NCBI RefSeq assembly: GCF_048323755.1
Contig: NZ_JBLWFS010000050.1
Location: 1-11,591, forward strand
Length of the DNA stretch: 11,591 nt
Direction: 5' to 3'
Source of the DNA: Alkalihalobacterium sp048323755
Lineage (GTDB): Bacteria > Bacillota > Bacilli > Bacillales > Bacillaceae_F
A model generated the notes under the pieces. That model did not search any database and had not been told where the DNA came from. It worked only from the letters and a program-made list of their open reading frames with translations. Below, one piece after another: positions 1 through 6,423 of the stretch (within the stretch, counting starts at the first letter, position 1; each line of letters opens with the position of its first letter). Both the position numbers and the translations under genes were made by a program.

Positions 1-123
1 TTGCCTCGAGCTTCCTTCAGATTCCACGTCACCATGGACACCCTTGCTTTTGGCTATGTACTTACCGCTACAAGGTCGTACTCGGGACTTTCACCCGTTA
101 GAGTTCGCCCATGCTGGGCGAAC
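1..123 (-). mobile_element. Group IIC-like intron, 5' end (domain I), cut by window edge
   Basis: Read on the minus strand, the sequence starts GTTCGCCCAGCATGGGCGAA at 123. It continues with the blocks GGGTGAAAGTCCCGA, GCAAGGGTGTCC and GTGGAATCTGAAGGAAGC. From memory, these match the order and wording of domain I at the 5' end of bacterial group IIC introns such as the Oceanobacillus iheyensis intron. The first helix pairs GTTCGCCC with GGGCGAAC. The usual GUGYG start is changed here, but the pairing partner is changed to match. The intron runs off the left edge, so the rest of the ribozyme and any reverse transcriptase ORF are not visible. It lies just after a terminator hairpin, the site preference known for class IIC. 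The exact 5' boundary could be off by a base or two. Confidence 0.85.
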
Positions 124-157
124 AAAAGGAGGAACTGCTGTTTTGACAGTTCCTTTT
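124..157 (-). terminator. Rho-independent terminator of the ABC exporter operon, used as intron insertion site
   Basis: An 8-bp perfect stem (AGGAACTG at 130-137, CAGTTCCT at 147-154) encloses a 9-base loop, about 30 bases after the permease stop codon. On the minus strand the stem is followed by CCTTTT and then directly by the intron start at 123, so the usual T-tract is short and appears interrupted by the intron. A T-run also follows the hairpin on the plus strand (154-157), so it may work both ways. Confidence 0.75.
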
Positions 158-185
158 CCTCAGCGCTTTAATCCATGATTTAACA

Positions 186-1427
186 CTATGCGCGCAGCCA
201 TTTAATAATTTCGCCTGGCGTTGCGTTTTTCCCGTACAATAAAATACCGACCTTGAAGATTTTTCCTGCTAGCTTCATAAAGAACCAAACACTCAAAATT
301 AAAATTACAATGGCGATGATGACTTCCATCCATGGCCACTCTTCTAATAAAGTCAGGCGTAGAATGAGCACCCCAGGGCTAGTAAAAGGGATGTAGCTAC
401 CAATTTGAGCAAATAAGCCACTCGGGTCGCTTAAAATCGGACCAATAAAGATCGCCGGTGAAAATGGCAGCATCATAACCATCCCTTGGAAATTGCCTGC
501 TGTCCCAATGTCTTCCATCGTCGCGCCAATACCTACAAAAATGGCAGCAAACAACAAGAAGCCAAGGACCGCAATCGTAAGTAACACCACTAATTCCGGT
601 ACGAATAAATATTCTAGTATTGGTAAATCAAATCTTCCAATTAAGAATGGTAGGATAACAATAATTGAAACGATGGACTGAATCACACCTAAGACAAAAT
701 AGCCGACAATTTTTCCTTGCATTAATTCAGAAGGTGTTAAAGAGGATAATATAATTTCTGCCAGTTTATCCTTCTTCTCCTGAGAGGCACTTTGGAAAAT
801 CGCCATACCCGTGAATACAATGGAAATCATGATAAATCCAGCAAATGCTCCGGGCACAAGCCGTTCCATGAAATTCCCACTATCTGAGGCTCCTAGTTCT
901 TCGCCTTCCGTAGCCCCGAATTCTTCTTCAGCAATCGTTTCATCCATAAATGTGACACCACGTAAAAAAGGGGCTAACTCTTCTACAGACAAATCAAGCG
1001 TTTCCAACTGTTTAGCTTGAATTGGCGGGGCTAAAACTTGAAGCTGATTATGAAAGAATACATCGATTTCCTCACTCGTATAAACAGAAACCACACCTTC
1101 ATTGATTCCTCGCTCATCAATAAAAATAAAGGCCGTGTCTTCTCTGGTCGTTAACTCCTCTAACACCTCTGCTTCTGTCACGCCCGTTTGAGCCATGTCC
1201 CAATTTAATTCACTTTCACTTGCTGCTGCTTCTAGTTCATTGAAGATTCCCACTTGATCATTGACCAAAACGTGAGTCATTCTTTCATCATTTGAACTAC
1301 CAAATAAGCTACCTAAAAACATAAAGGCAATAAAAATAATCGGAGTGGATAATAACCCAATTAGGTAGGTTTTATTTTTCATATTTCTTTTAATCTCCCA
1401 TCTAGCAACCTTCCACGTGTTATGCAT
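186..1427 (-). CDS. ABC-2 type exporter permease, NatB/YhaP-like
   Basis: This is the membrane subunit of an ABC exporter, partner of the ATPase encoded just upstream. The architecture is that of NatB-like ABC-2 permeases. One N-terminal helix (around residues 20-45) is followed by a large, acidic external domain of about 150 residues. Five C-terminal helices then run from about residue 195 to 400. Before the second of these comes the conserved cytoplasmic stretch EKKDKLAEIILSSLTPSELM, typical of the family. The reading frame opens at a GTG at 1436, but GGAGG lies only 3 bases before it. The ATG at 1427 has AGGTGA five bases upstream, so I prefer it (413 aa). The gene overlaps the end of the ATPase gene, suggesting translational coupling. 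The substrate is not evident; NatAB exports sodium, and related pairs are implicated in drug or peptide efflux. Confidence 0.85.
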   Translation of the reverse strand: MHNTWKVARWEIKRNMKNKTYLIGLLSTPIIFIAFMFLGSLFGSSNDERMTHVLVNDQVGIFNELEAAASESELNWDMAQTGVTEAEVLEELTTREDTAFIFIDERGINEGVVSVYTSEEIDVFFHNQLQVLAPPIQAKQLETLDLSVEELAPFLRGVTFMDETIAEEEFGATEGEELGASDSGNFMERLVPGAFAGFIMISIVFTGMAIFQSASQEKKDKLAEIILSSLTPSELMQGKIVGYFVLGVIQSIVSIIVILPFLIGRFDLPILEYLFVPELVVLLTIAVLGFLLFAAIFVGIGATMEDIGTAGNFQGMVMMLPFSPAIFIGPILSDPSGLFAQIGSYIPFTSPGVLILRLTLLEEWPWMEVIIAIVILILSVWFFMKLAGKIFKVGILLYGKNATPGEIIKWLRA

Positions 1428-2346
1428 CCATCTCACCTGCCTCCATCATTAAATTTTTTCCATTGGCCACATCAATAAATATTTCATGAAGTGTAATTCG
1501 ATCAAAGACTAATTCTTGAATAGACACGTCATCGGGTAAGTTTTTTAGCCATGTTGCTGGATGAACATGTTTGGATAAATAGAGAATTGACGTATTATCA
1601 TTTTGCTTCATCCGTTCCACATCTGGTAACCCTTCTAACATCGAACGCTCATTATGACCTCTAATCGTACATTTGAAGTTGGCATACTCCATTTTCACCT
1701 CATCCATCGTGCCATAGATGACTTTTTGCCCTTTAGAAATCATAAACAACCGATCGGCCATTTCTTCTACTAAATTCATCTGATGGGATGATAATAAAAT
1801 TGCCGTTCCTTGTTTGGCTAATTGACGAATTTCGTCTTTAAATAACTCCTGACTTACCGGGTCCAATCCTGAAAATGGCTCATCTAAAATTAAGAGTTCA
1901 GGCTCATGAAGGATCGAAGCGATAAATTGTACCTTTTGCCCCATCCCTTTTGATAGCTCTTCTACTAACACATTCTCTTTTCCTTCAAGATCAAATTTTT
2001 TCAAGTATTCTAATGCGCGCTGCTTGGCTTTTTTTAGCGGGTAATCTTTCAGGTCGGCCAAATATAAAAGGATATCCATGACCTTTACATTTTTATATAA
2101 TCCACGTTCTTCAGGTAAATAACCAATTTTATTCCGTGGGACACCCTGATGATGTCGAAATGAGATCTCTCCCTCATCCGGATACATAATCCCCATTATA
2201 TTTCGTATCGTCGTTGATTTCCCTGCACCATTTGGCCCAAGGATCGCCATAATCTCTCCCTTATGTACATCAAACGAAATTTCGTGAAGAACTTTCTTGT
2301 CCTTAAAATATTTTCCGATCTTGTTCACTGAAATCATCGATTCCAT
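1420..2346 (-). CDS. ABC transporter ATP-binding protein, NatA/YhaQ-like
   Basis: This 308-residue protein is the nucleotide-binding subunit that powers the neighbouring permease. Visible motifs are Walker A GPNGAGKST (37-45), a Q-loop region reading GYLPEERGLY (75-84, with no glutamine at the usual place), an ABC signature changed to LSKGM (131-135), Walker B LLILDEP (151-157), the D-loop SGLD and the H-switch SSHQ with His188. About 90 extra C-terminal residues resemble the DUF4162-type domain of longer NatA-like ATPases such as Bacillus YhaQ. The start is supported by AAAGGGG eight bases before the ATG. Its end overlaps the permease start, so the two are co-transcribed. The 180-base gap upstream shows no convincing promoter. 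Family assignment is secure; substrate is unknown. Confidence 0.9.
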   Translation of the reverse strand: MESMISVNKIGKYFKDKKVLHEISFDVHKGEIMAILGPNGAGKSTTIRNIMGIMYPDEGEISFRHHQGVPRNKIGYLPEERGLYKNVKVMDILLYLADLKDYPLKKAKQRALEYLKKFDLEGKENVLVEELSKGMGQKVQFIASILHEPELLILDEPFSGLDPVSQELFKDEIRQLAKQGTAILLSSHQMNLVEEMADRLFMISKGQKVIYGTMDEVKMEYANFKCTIRGHNERSMLEGLPDVERMKQNDNTSILYLSKHVHPATWLKNLPDDVSIQELVFDRITLHEIFIDVANGKNLMMEAGEMDA

Positions 2347-2527
2347 TTTCTCGACCCCTTTCTATTTTTATAGATTCATATACACATACGTGATAAATGG
2401 GCAAAAGGTTTCAAATGAAACAAGGAATGCGCTTTATTTCTATTCTATATCTTCTCTCGCCTGTTCTATTTCAAATTACTTCAATAACTAATGCCATGAA
2501 TCCAATAGGCGGATAAAATGTTTAGTT

Positions 2528-3247
2528 CTATTTATTATACCGATATGAAAAAACAATCCAGCCCATTAACAGAAATCGTTCGTCTTCAACGTTTACTTCA
2601 CTAGAGTTTAGACTTAACGAACGTACCCCTGTAAGATCCCGTTCGACCTCCCCTATGAGTTCACCGTCTTTTAGAACTTCTAAACGTGATCGAATCGTTC
2701 TTGCGCGAAATTCATAAACATGTTCACCGATTTCTAGGACCGTATGCTCCAGCAACTTTTTAACGTGTTCTGATTTAAGGTCACTTCTGATTGTTGCTAC
2801 CACTGTATTACTTTGCCAAATTGTGTAACGGGCATTTCCTTTCCAGTTCTCTTCACTGGTAACGGTAAACGTGCGACCGTCTTTAAATTGAAATGCCAAT
2901 TGTAAAAACCATAGTCCGGGTGTACGCATTAGATCAGCTACAATTTTATAATAGCTCTTGTTGTAAACTCGGTTGTATGTAGCTACTAATTCCTCTCCTT
3001 GAAAGATCTTCTTTTCTCCAGTGAGCCATTTGTCTTTCAATGACGTTGTCCATTGTCTACTTGACTGGAGTGGAGTATAAACAGCATCTTTATGCTTTTG
3101 CCTAATACTAATCCAAAGAAATAGTGGAGCAGCGCCCAAGAAAATAAATGTCAGTTGAAGCTGCGAGGCTTCATATTCTCCTAGGATTGCCCACCTAAGA
3201 CCAATCCCTGTTAATGCTACAAAAAATAAAGCAATCAATTTTGTCAT
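2528..3247 (-). CDS. Two-helix membrane protein with beta-rich C-terminal domain, unknown function
   Basis: I do not recognise a named gene. The protein has two N-terminal hydrophobic helices (about residues 3-20 and 30-47 from the chosen start) with a short acidic loop between them. A soluble domain of about 180 residues follows. It is rich in alternating hydrophobic residues and short turns (GEELVATYNR, DGRTFTVTSEENW, KDGELIGEVERD), which suggests antiparallel beta strands. The pattern recalls the tubby-like/LURP-one fold seen in some Bacillus membrane-anchored proteins, but that is only an impression. The frame is open from an ATG at 3262, but GGAGGG overlaps that codon and lies 7 bases before the ATG at 3247, so 3247 is the better start (239 aa). 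It has its own upstream gap with a possible promoter. Confidence 0.8.
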   Translation of the reverse strand: MTKLIALFFVALTGIGLRWAILGEYEASQLQLTFIFLGAAPLFLWISIRQKHKDAVYTPLQSSRQWTTSLKDKWLTGEKKIFQGEELVATYNRVYNKSYYKIVADLMRTPGLWFLQLAFQFKDGRTFTVTSEENWKGNARYTIWQSNTVVATIRSDLKSEHVKKLLEHTVLEIGEHVYEFRARTIRSRLEVLKDGELIGEVERDLTGVRSLSLNSSEVNVEDERFLLMGWIVFSYRYNK

Positions 3248-3272
3248 ACTATTTCCCTCCATTTGGTTTAGT

Positions 3273-3303
3273 ATTATAAAGAGAGGTTTTGTTCTTTATG
3301 TAA
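3273..3303 (-). promoter_or_regulatory. Possible sigma-A promoter for the two-helix membrane protein gene
   Basis: On the minus strand there is a perfect TATAAT at 3278-3273, about 25 bases before the chosen start codon. TTACAT at 3303-3298 could be the -35 box, but the 19-base spacer is longer than ideal. The -10 element is good; the -35 call is weak. Confidence 0.27.
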
Positions 3304-3354
3304 CGGCATCCAATTAGACTAGCAAATCAGCAATCCATTAAGGGAAATTCGTCT

Positions 3355-3891
3355 TCAATTATTTAATTCAGCATTCCTATCCCATTTTTCAACAATCTCT
3401 CCATTCTTGTCGTACCCTACAGCGTTTTTAACTTCAGAAAAAAACATTTCGACATCTATTGTTAAGGACGGTGGGAATTCTGTTATAAACGTATTATTCT
3501 TTGCACCAATTTCTTGTATCTCTCCATTTTTATAATGAATCTCAAACTTTTCTATCTCATGTTCATCTGTTGTAATCGCACCATGAATAATATTACCGAT
3601 ACCTTCAAAATGGTTAGCCGTGACTAAAAAAGGCAGGCCGGATTCTGTTGAAAATGTCATTCCAACACTTTGGTTATTGTTATATTTGTATTTTCCATTC
3701 TCATATTGATAGACACCTAAAATATGCTGTGTTTGGTCCAAATAATAAACTAATTGATTTTCTTCATCTTGGTTAATGACCTGAATAGGTGTTTTCCACT
3801 GACTTTGAACAGCTTCTTCAAGACTTGGGTACCCAGTGTTACAACCCGATAGAATTAATAAAAAAGTAACAAATACTAAGATTAACCTCAT
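3355..3891 (-). CDS. Putative lipoprotein of unknown function
   Basis: The protein starts with a short hydrophobic signal peptide ending in the lipobox LSGC, so it should be cleaved before the cysteine (residue 17 from the chosen start), lipidated and held on the outer face of the membrane. The mature part, about 160 residues, is acidic and polar with many short strand-like stretches (YYLDQTQHILGVYQYENGKY, FEIHYKNGEIQEIGAKNN). I recognise no catalytic motif. The frame is open from a GTG at 3900, but the Shine-Dalgarno GAGGAG runs into that codon and sits 8 bases before the ATG at 3891, so 3891 is preferred (178 aa). A stand-alone lipoprotein of this size could be a cell-envelope or transport accessory protein; nothing nearby points to a partner. 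Confidence 0.8.
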   Translation of the reverse strand: MRLILVFVTFLLILSGCNTGYPSLEEAVQSQWKTPIQVINQDEENQLVYYLDQTQHILGVYQYENGKYKYNNNQSVGMTFSTESGLPFLVTANHFEGIGNIIHGAITTDEHEIEKFEIHYKNGEIQEIGAKNNTFITEFPPSLTIDVEMFFSEVKNAVGYDKNGEIVEKWDRNAELNN

Positions 3892-3955
3892 AAGTTTCAC
3901 TCCTCAATTATAATAATGTCACTTCCTCTAAAACTCTAAAAACAATCTCAAAGAA

Positions 3956-4156
3956 TTAAAGAATTTTATTAAACCACCACACAAAAAGAAAGATACTCGC
4001 TATCCCCCAACCCAGTGGTTGCTACTATCCACCAAACGGCTGATTCGGTAGTGAACTTTTTCTTACTTGCCATCTTTCTTTTAATAAAAGGAAGAACAAC
4101 AAATCCGATCATAATAAAACCAATGAGACCAACCGTAAGCCCAAATAACAGTCCAC
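3956..4156 (-). pseudogene. Frameshifted small two-helix membrane protein gene
   Basis: No intact frame covers this stretch, but two frames together read as a convincing small membrane protein. AAGGG lies 8 bases before a GTG at 4156, which reads only a few codons before going out of frame. The adjacent frame then gives a helix (GLTVGLIGFIMIGFVVLPF), a basic linker (IKRKMASKKKFTTE) and the start of a second helix (SAVWWIVATTGLG). At the G-run at about 4003-4007 the frame must shift once more to continue as GIASIFLFVWWFNKIL and a TAA at 3958-3956. The first and last parts are in the same frame, so one lost base near the start and one extra G would be offsetting indels. The intact product would be about 66 aa. 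It may be a real pseudogene or a product of sequencing errors. I recognise no named family. Confidence 0.45.
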
Positions 4157-4191
4157 TCTATCTTCCCTTTATTAAAAAAGAATTCTCCAAC

Positions 4192-4746
4192 CTAGTTCTT
4201 CAAATTTTCATTCCACTCCTCAGCTAACATACCGTAAACAATATGATCTACATAATGGTCATATAACCATTCGGATTGTCTGATGCAGCCTTCGTTTTTA
4301 AAGCCTATCCTCTCTGGAACGGCCCTGCTCTTCCTATTTTCAACGGCAACTCTAATTTCAACTTTATTTAATCCTAATTGATTAAAAGCATAATCAATCA
4401 ACGTTTTTGATACATTAGTAATAATTCCGTTTCCTTGGTATTCTCGACCAATCCAATAGCCAATTTGGGCCGTTTTATTTGACTGATTTATCGTATTAAA
4501 ACCTGCTACACCAACAATTTCGCCATTGTATAAAATAGCTGTATTCATGCTTTTCCCTTCAGCAAACCCCTTCAAAGACATTCGAATAAAGCCTTCTGTG
4601 TCCTGGACGGTTTTTGTCATATCCAACCAAGGAAGCCACTCTCGTAAATAGTCTCTGGATCTATCTGTTAATTCAAAAACTCTCTCGGCATCCTTCATTT
4701 CTAATATTTTCAAAGAAGTGCGATTATCAACTCTATGTAAAAACAT
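4192..4746 (-). CDS. GNAT N-acetyltransferase, RimJ/RimL type
   Basis: This 184-residue protein belongs to the RimJ/RimL branch of GNAT acetyltransferases, which move an acetyl group from acetyl-CoA to protein N-termini or small amines. The order of elements fits: an early ERVFELTDRSRDYLREWLPW stretch typical of RimL-like proteins, a beta strand ILYNGEIVGVAGFN, then the acetyl-CoA binding motif GYWIGREYQGNGI (96-108, with Q104-G105-N106-G107). The closing stretch ENRKSRAVPERIGFKNEG (136-153) is the usual family ending. Length is normal for the family (B. subtilis YdaF is close in size). The start is strongly supported by AGGAGG six bases before the ATG. A TATAAT lies at 4811-4806 upstream without a clear -35 box. 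The acceptor substrate cannot be told from sequence. Confidence 0.9.
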   Translation of the reverse strand: MFLHRVDNRTSLKILEMKDAERVFELTDRSRDYLREWLPWLDMTKTVQDTEGFIRMSLKGFAEGKSMNTAILYNGEIVGVAGFNTINQSNKTAQIGYWIGREYQGNGIITNVSKTLIDYAFNQLGLNKVEIRVAVENRKSRAVPERIGFKNEGCIRQSEWLYDHYVDHIVYGMLAEEWNENLKN

Positions 4747-4986
4747 ACTCTTCCTCCTGAATGGTATTTTTTGTATCTTACCATAGCCTGCAAAAATAGT
4801 TACCTATTATATTAAAATTACTGTGCTCTAATTTAAAACAAAAGCTTCCCTGCTACCGTTGAAGAAAAGCTACCAGTTTAATTTGATTTATAATGCGTGC
4901 GGAATTCTGCATTTACTATTTCTAGAGGTGACAGTGGGGCTGACCCACGATGCGCGTTCCTTATCATTGCGCATCAATAGGCTAAG
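4747..4986. other. Gene-free stretch with one short hairpin
   Basis: No convincing gene is seen on either strand between the acetyltransferase start and the repeat element. The only structure is a 7-bp inverted repeat, GATGCGC (4949-4955) with GCGCATC (4969-4975), around a 13-base loop. It lies just before the first copy of the symmetric repeat and may be part of the same element. Confidence 0.5.
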
Positions 4987-5165
4987 CGGACTGAGAGGAC
5001 GCTATTTGTGGCAAATCCCATCATTTCACGGTCGAAACGGACTGAGAGGCCCTTATCTAGCAAAATAGCGATGATTTTCACTAGTTTTATAGAAAATAAG
5101 ATCCTCTCAGTCCGCAAACACCTCTATAATGGCCGTTTTTACCGAAATAAGGGCCTCTCAGTCCG
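4987..5165. repeat. Symmetric four-copy intergenic repeat (51-base spacing)
   Basis: The 12-mer CGGACTGAGAGG occurs at 4987-4998 and 5038-5049 on the plus strand and at 5103-5114 and 5154-5165 on the minus strand. Within each pair the copies start exactly 51 bases apart, and all four are placed symmetrically about position 5076. Each core is followed by a related tail, roughly CTTATTT then an A-rich run, so the repeated unit is longer than the 12-mer. The result is a roughly 180-base imperfect palindrome able to fold into a long hairpin as RNA or single-stranded DNA. Open frames through it are not gene-like. It could be a REP-like or MITE-like intergenic element, or a protein-binding cluster; I do not recognise a named family. 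Confidence 0.8.
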
Positions 5166-5245
5166 CCAAACTCCCACCCCTCATGCCAGCGCATTCCAAA
5201 CGACAGCTTCTTCTCTTTTGCTCCTTTCTTTCTTGTTCAGCTCAT

Positions 5246-5285
5246 AAAAAAAGAGAGGAACTGCCAAAGTAACAGTTCCTCTCTT
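5246..5285 (-). terminator. Strong rho-independent terminator of the ferritin-like/cupin gene
   Basis: A 13-bp perfect stem (AAGAGAGGAACTG at 5251-5263 with its complement at 5273-5285) has a 9-base loop. On the minus strand it is followed by a run of seven T (5252-5246). It lies about 46 bases after the stop codon at 5332. The inner stem AGGAACTG/CAGTTCCT is the same as in the terminator next to the intron at 130-154. Confidence 0.88.
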
Positions 5286-5331
5286 AATTAAATGCCTTTC
5301 TCTTACTTAATCATCGATTTAATTAAAGACA

Positions 5332-6231
5332 TCAATGATGATGGTGGTGCTCGGCTGCCATGGCTATTTCTTTCGTCTCGTGAACGGTGCCAAATGGATG
5401 CTCAGGCGGGGCATAGATGGAGTACACTTTTAGTGGTGTATTCCCCGTGTTTGTCAGATTGTGCCATTTTCCAGCAGGGACCATGATCGCAAAGTCTGCG
5501 AACGCTTCTTTTTGAAAGTCTAAATGGTCTCTGCTGTCACCCATTTGTACAAGTCCTTGCCCTTCTTCGATCCGAATGAATTGGTCAACATCCGGATGAC
5601 TCTCTAAACCGATGTCCTCTCCCACTTCGATACTCATTAACGTGACTTGCAAGTGTTTTCCTGTCCATAACGCTGTACGGAACGTTTCGTTTTCCTTCGT
5701 CACCTCTTCAATATCAACGACAAATGGTTGTGAACCATAATCTTTTAATTGATTTAAAACAACAAGGCGCGATGCGTTTTCTTGTTCACTAGTCAGCGCT
5801 TGCATAAAGGCATTTCGAATGTGAGGGTACGGTGAAGCCGAACCACTTCTACTATAGTGTTCATACCCTTCAACTTCAGCTTGGTAAGCTTTTTGTAACC
5901 CTTCACGGTAACTTTGGAAAGGAACGCTTTCGATTTGGTACACAGGCTCTCTTCCTGTAAAAGAATAATAGAGATGAGTTAATTGATTCAACTGTCCTTT
6001 TTTGCTTTCTAATGAATGTAAAAGGTCTGTTCTATGTTTTTGATTGGGCGCTGCTTCAGCAAGTCGCATATAAAGATCAATAGCTGCAGCTTCTCTTTTA
6101 ATTCCAGCAAGTACGTCCTCTGCCGCTTGATAATCCGGTCCTTGGCTCCCTCTTTGCATGCCGTTAGACGATTGATACATGTGACCATTCGGATAATAAG
6201 GGTATGAATAGGTTTGAGGCATATAATACAC
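5332..6231 (-). CDS. Ferritin-like domain fused to cupin domain, His-tailed; probable spore protein
   Basis: This 299-residue protein has three parts. A Tyr/Pro/Gly-rich N-terminus (MYYMPQTYSYPYYPNGHMYQ) looks like a spore coat protein. A four-helix ferritin-like domain follows (about 37-162), with acidic residues at E47, E75, E119/E121 and E149/E151. The usual helix-2 histidine appears to be replaced by Q80. A cupin domain comes last (about 185-285) with motif 1 GEDIGLESHPDVDQFIRIEEG, where the usual HxHxxxE is reduced to one His plus Asp and Gln, and motif 2 PAGKWHNLTN. The protein ends in five histidines. The GTG start at 6231 follows AAAGGA by 10 bases. A sigma-K-like promoter lies upstream and a strong terminator follows, so it is monocistronic. 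Family domains are clear; a metal-binding or coat role is inferred. Confidence 0.85.
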   Translation of the reverse strand: MYYMPQTYSYPYYPNGHMYQSSNGMQRGSQGPDYQAAEDVLAGIKREAAAIDLYMRLAEAAPNQKHRTDLLHSLESKKGQLNQLTHLYYSFTGREPVYQIESVPFQSYREGLQKAYQAEVEGYEHYSRSGSASPYPHIRNAFMQALTSEQENASRLVVLNQLKDYGSQPFVVDIEEVTKENETFRTALWTGKHLQVTLMSIEVGEDIGLESHPDVDQFIRIEEGQGLVQMGDSRDHLDFQKEAFADFAIMVPAGKWHNLTNTGNTPLKVYSIYAPPEHPFGTVHETKEIAMAAEHHHHH

Positions 6232-6270
6232 GTATGTTCATTCCTTTCAAAATTGATCCAATTCTCAAGT

Positions 6271-6297
6271 TATCATATGCCTATATTCAAAAAAGGT
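6271..6297 (-). promoter_or_regulatory. Sigma-K-like (mother-cell sporulation) promoter
   Basis: On the minus strand, CATATGATA at 6279-6271 fits the sigma-K/sigma-E -10 pattern CATAnnnTA. An AC at 6297-6296 lies 16 bases further upstream, as in the sigma-K -35 (AC, N16-17). Transcription would start about 33 bases before the GTG of the ferritin-like/cupin gene. The consensus is short and can arise by chance, so the coat-like protein downstream is the main support. Confidence 0.45.
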
Positions 6298-6423
6298 ACT
6301 ACGGATCACTCATTTATTTTTCAATTAAAAATAAGAGGTTCATCTACATCTGCTAAATAATTCACACATCGTGACCCATTCAAATATTCCACATATAGTT
6401 TTGGACAGTTTATTACTTCAACC

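Noticed and set aside
1..123. Ribosomal RNA or riboswitch fragment at the left edge
   Set aside because: The dense structured sequence matches group II intron domain I blocks on the minus strand, and its place behind a terminator fits class IIC.
4015..4227. Plus-strand hydrophobic frame of 70 codons
   Set aside because: It is antisense to the frameshifted small membrane gene, whose minus-strand reading gives a more coherent protein with a Shine-Dalgarno.
4987..5165. CRISPR array
   Set aside because: The 12-mers are too short, only four, and two are inverted; tails after the core are related rather than unique spacers.
4859..5247. Two plus-strand open frames of about 70-80 codons across the repeat element
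   Set aside because: They translate the repeat itself (repeated GLRG and similar), lack a good Shine-Dalgarno and show no family likeness; the DNA-level symmetry explains the sequence better.
6320..6345. Terminator of the hybrid kinase gene
   Set aside because: The inverted repeat TATTTTT/AAAAATA is A/T only with no distinct T-run after a GC stem.
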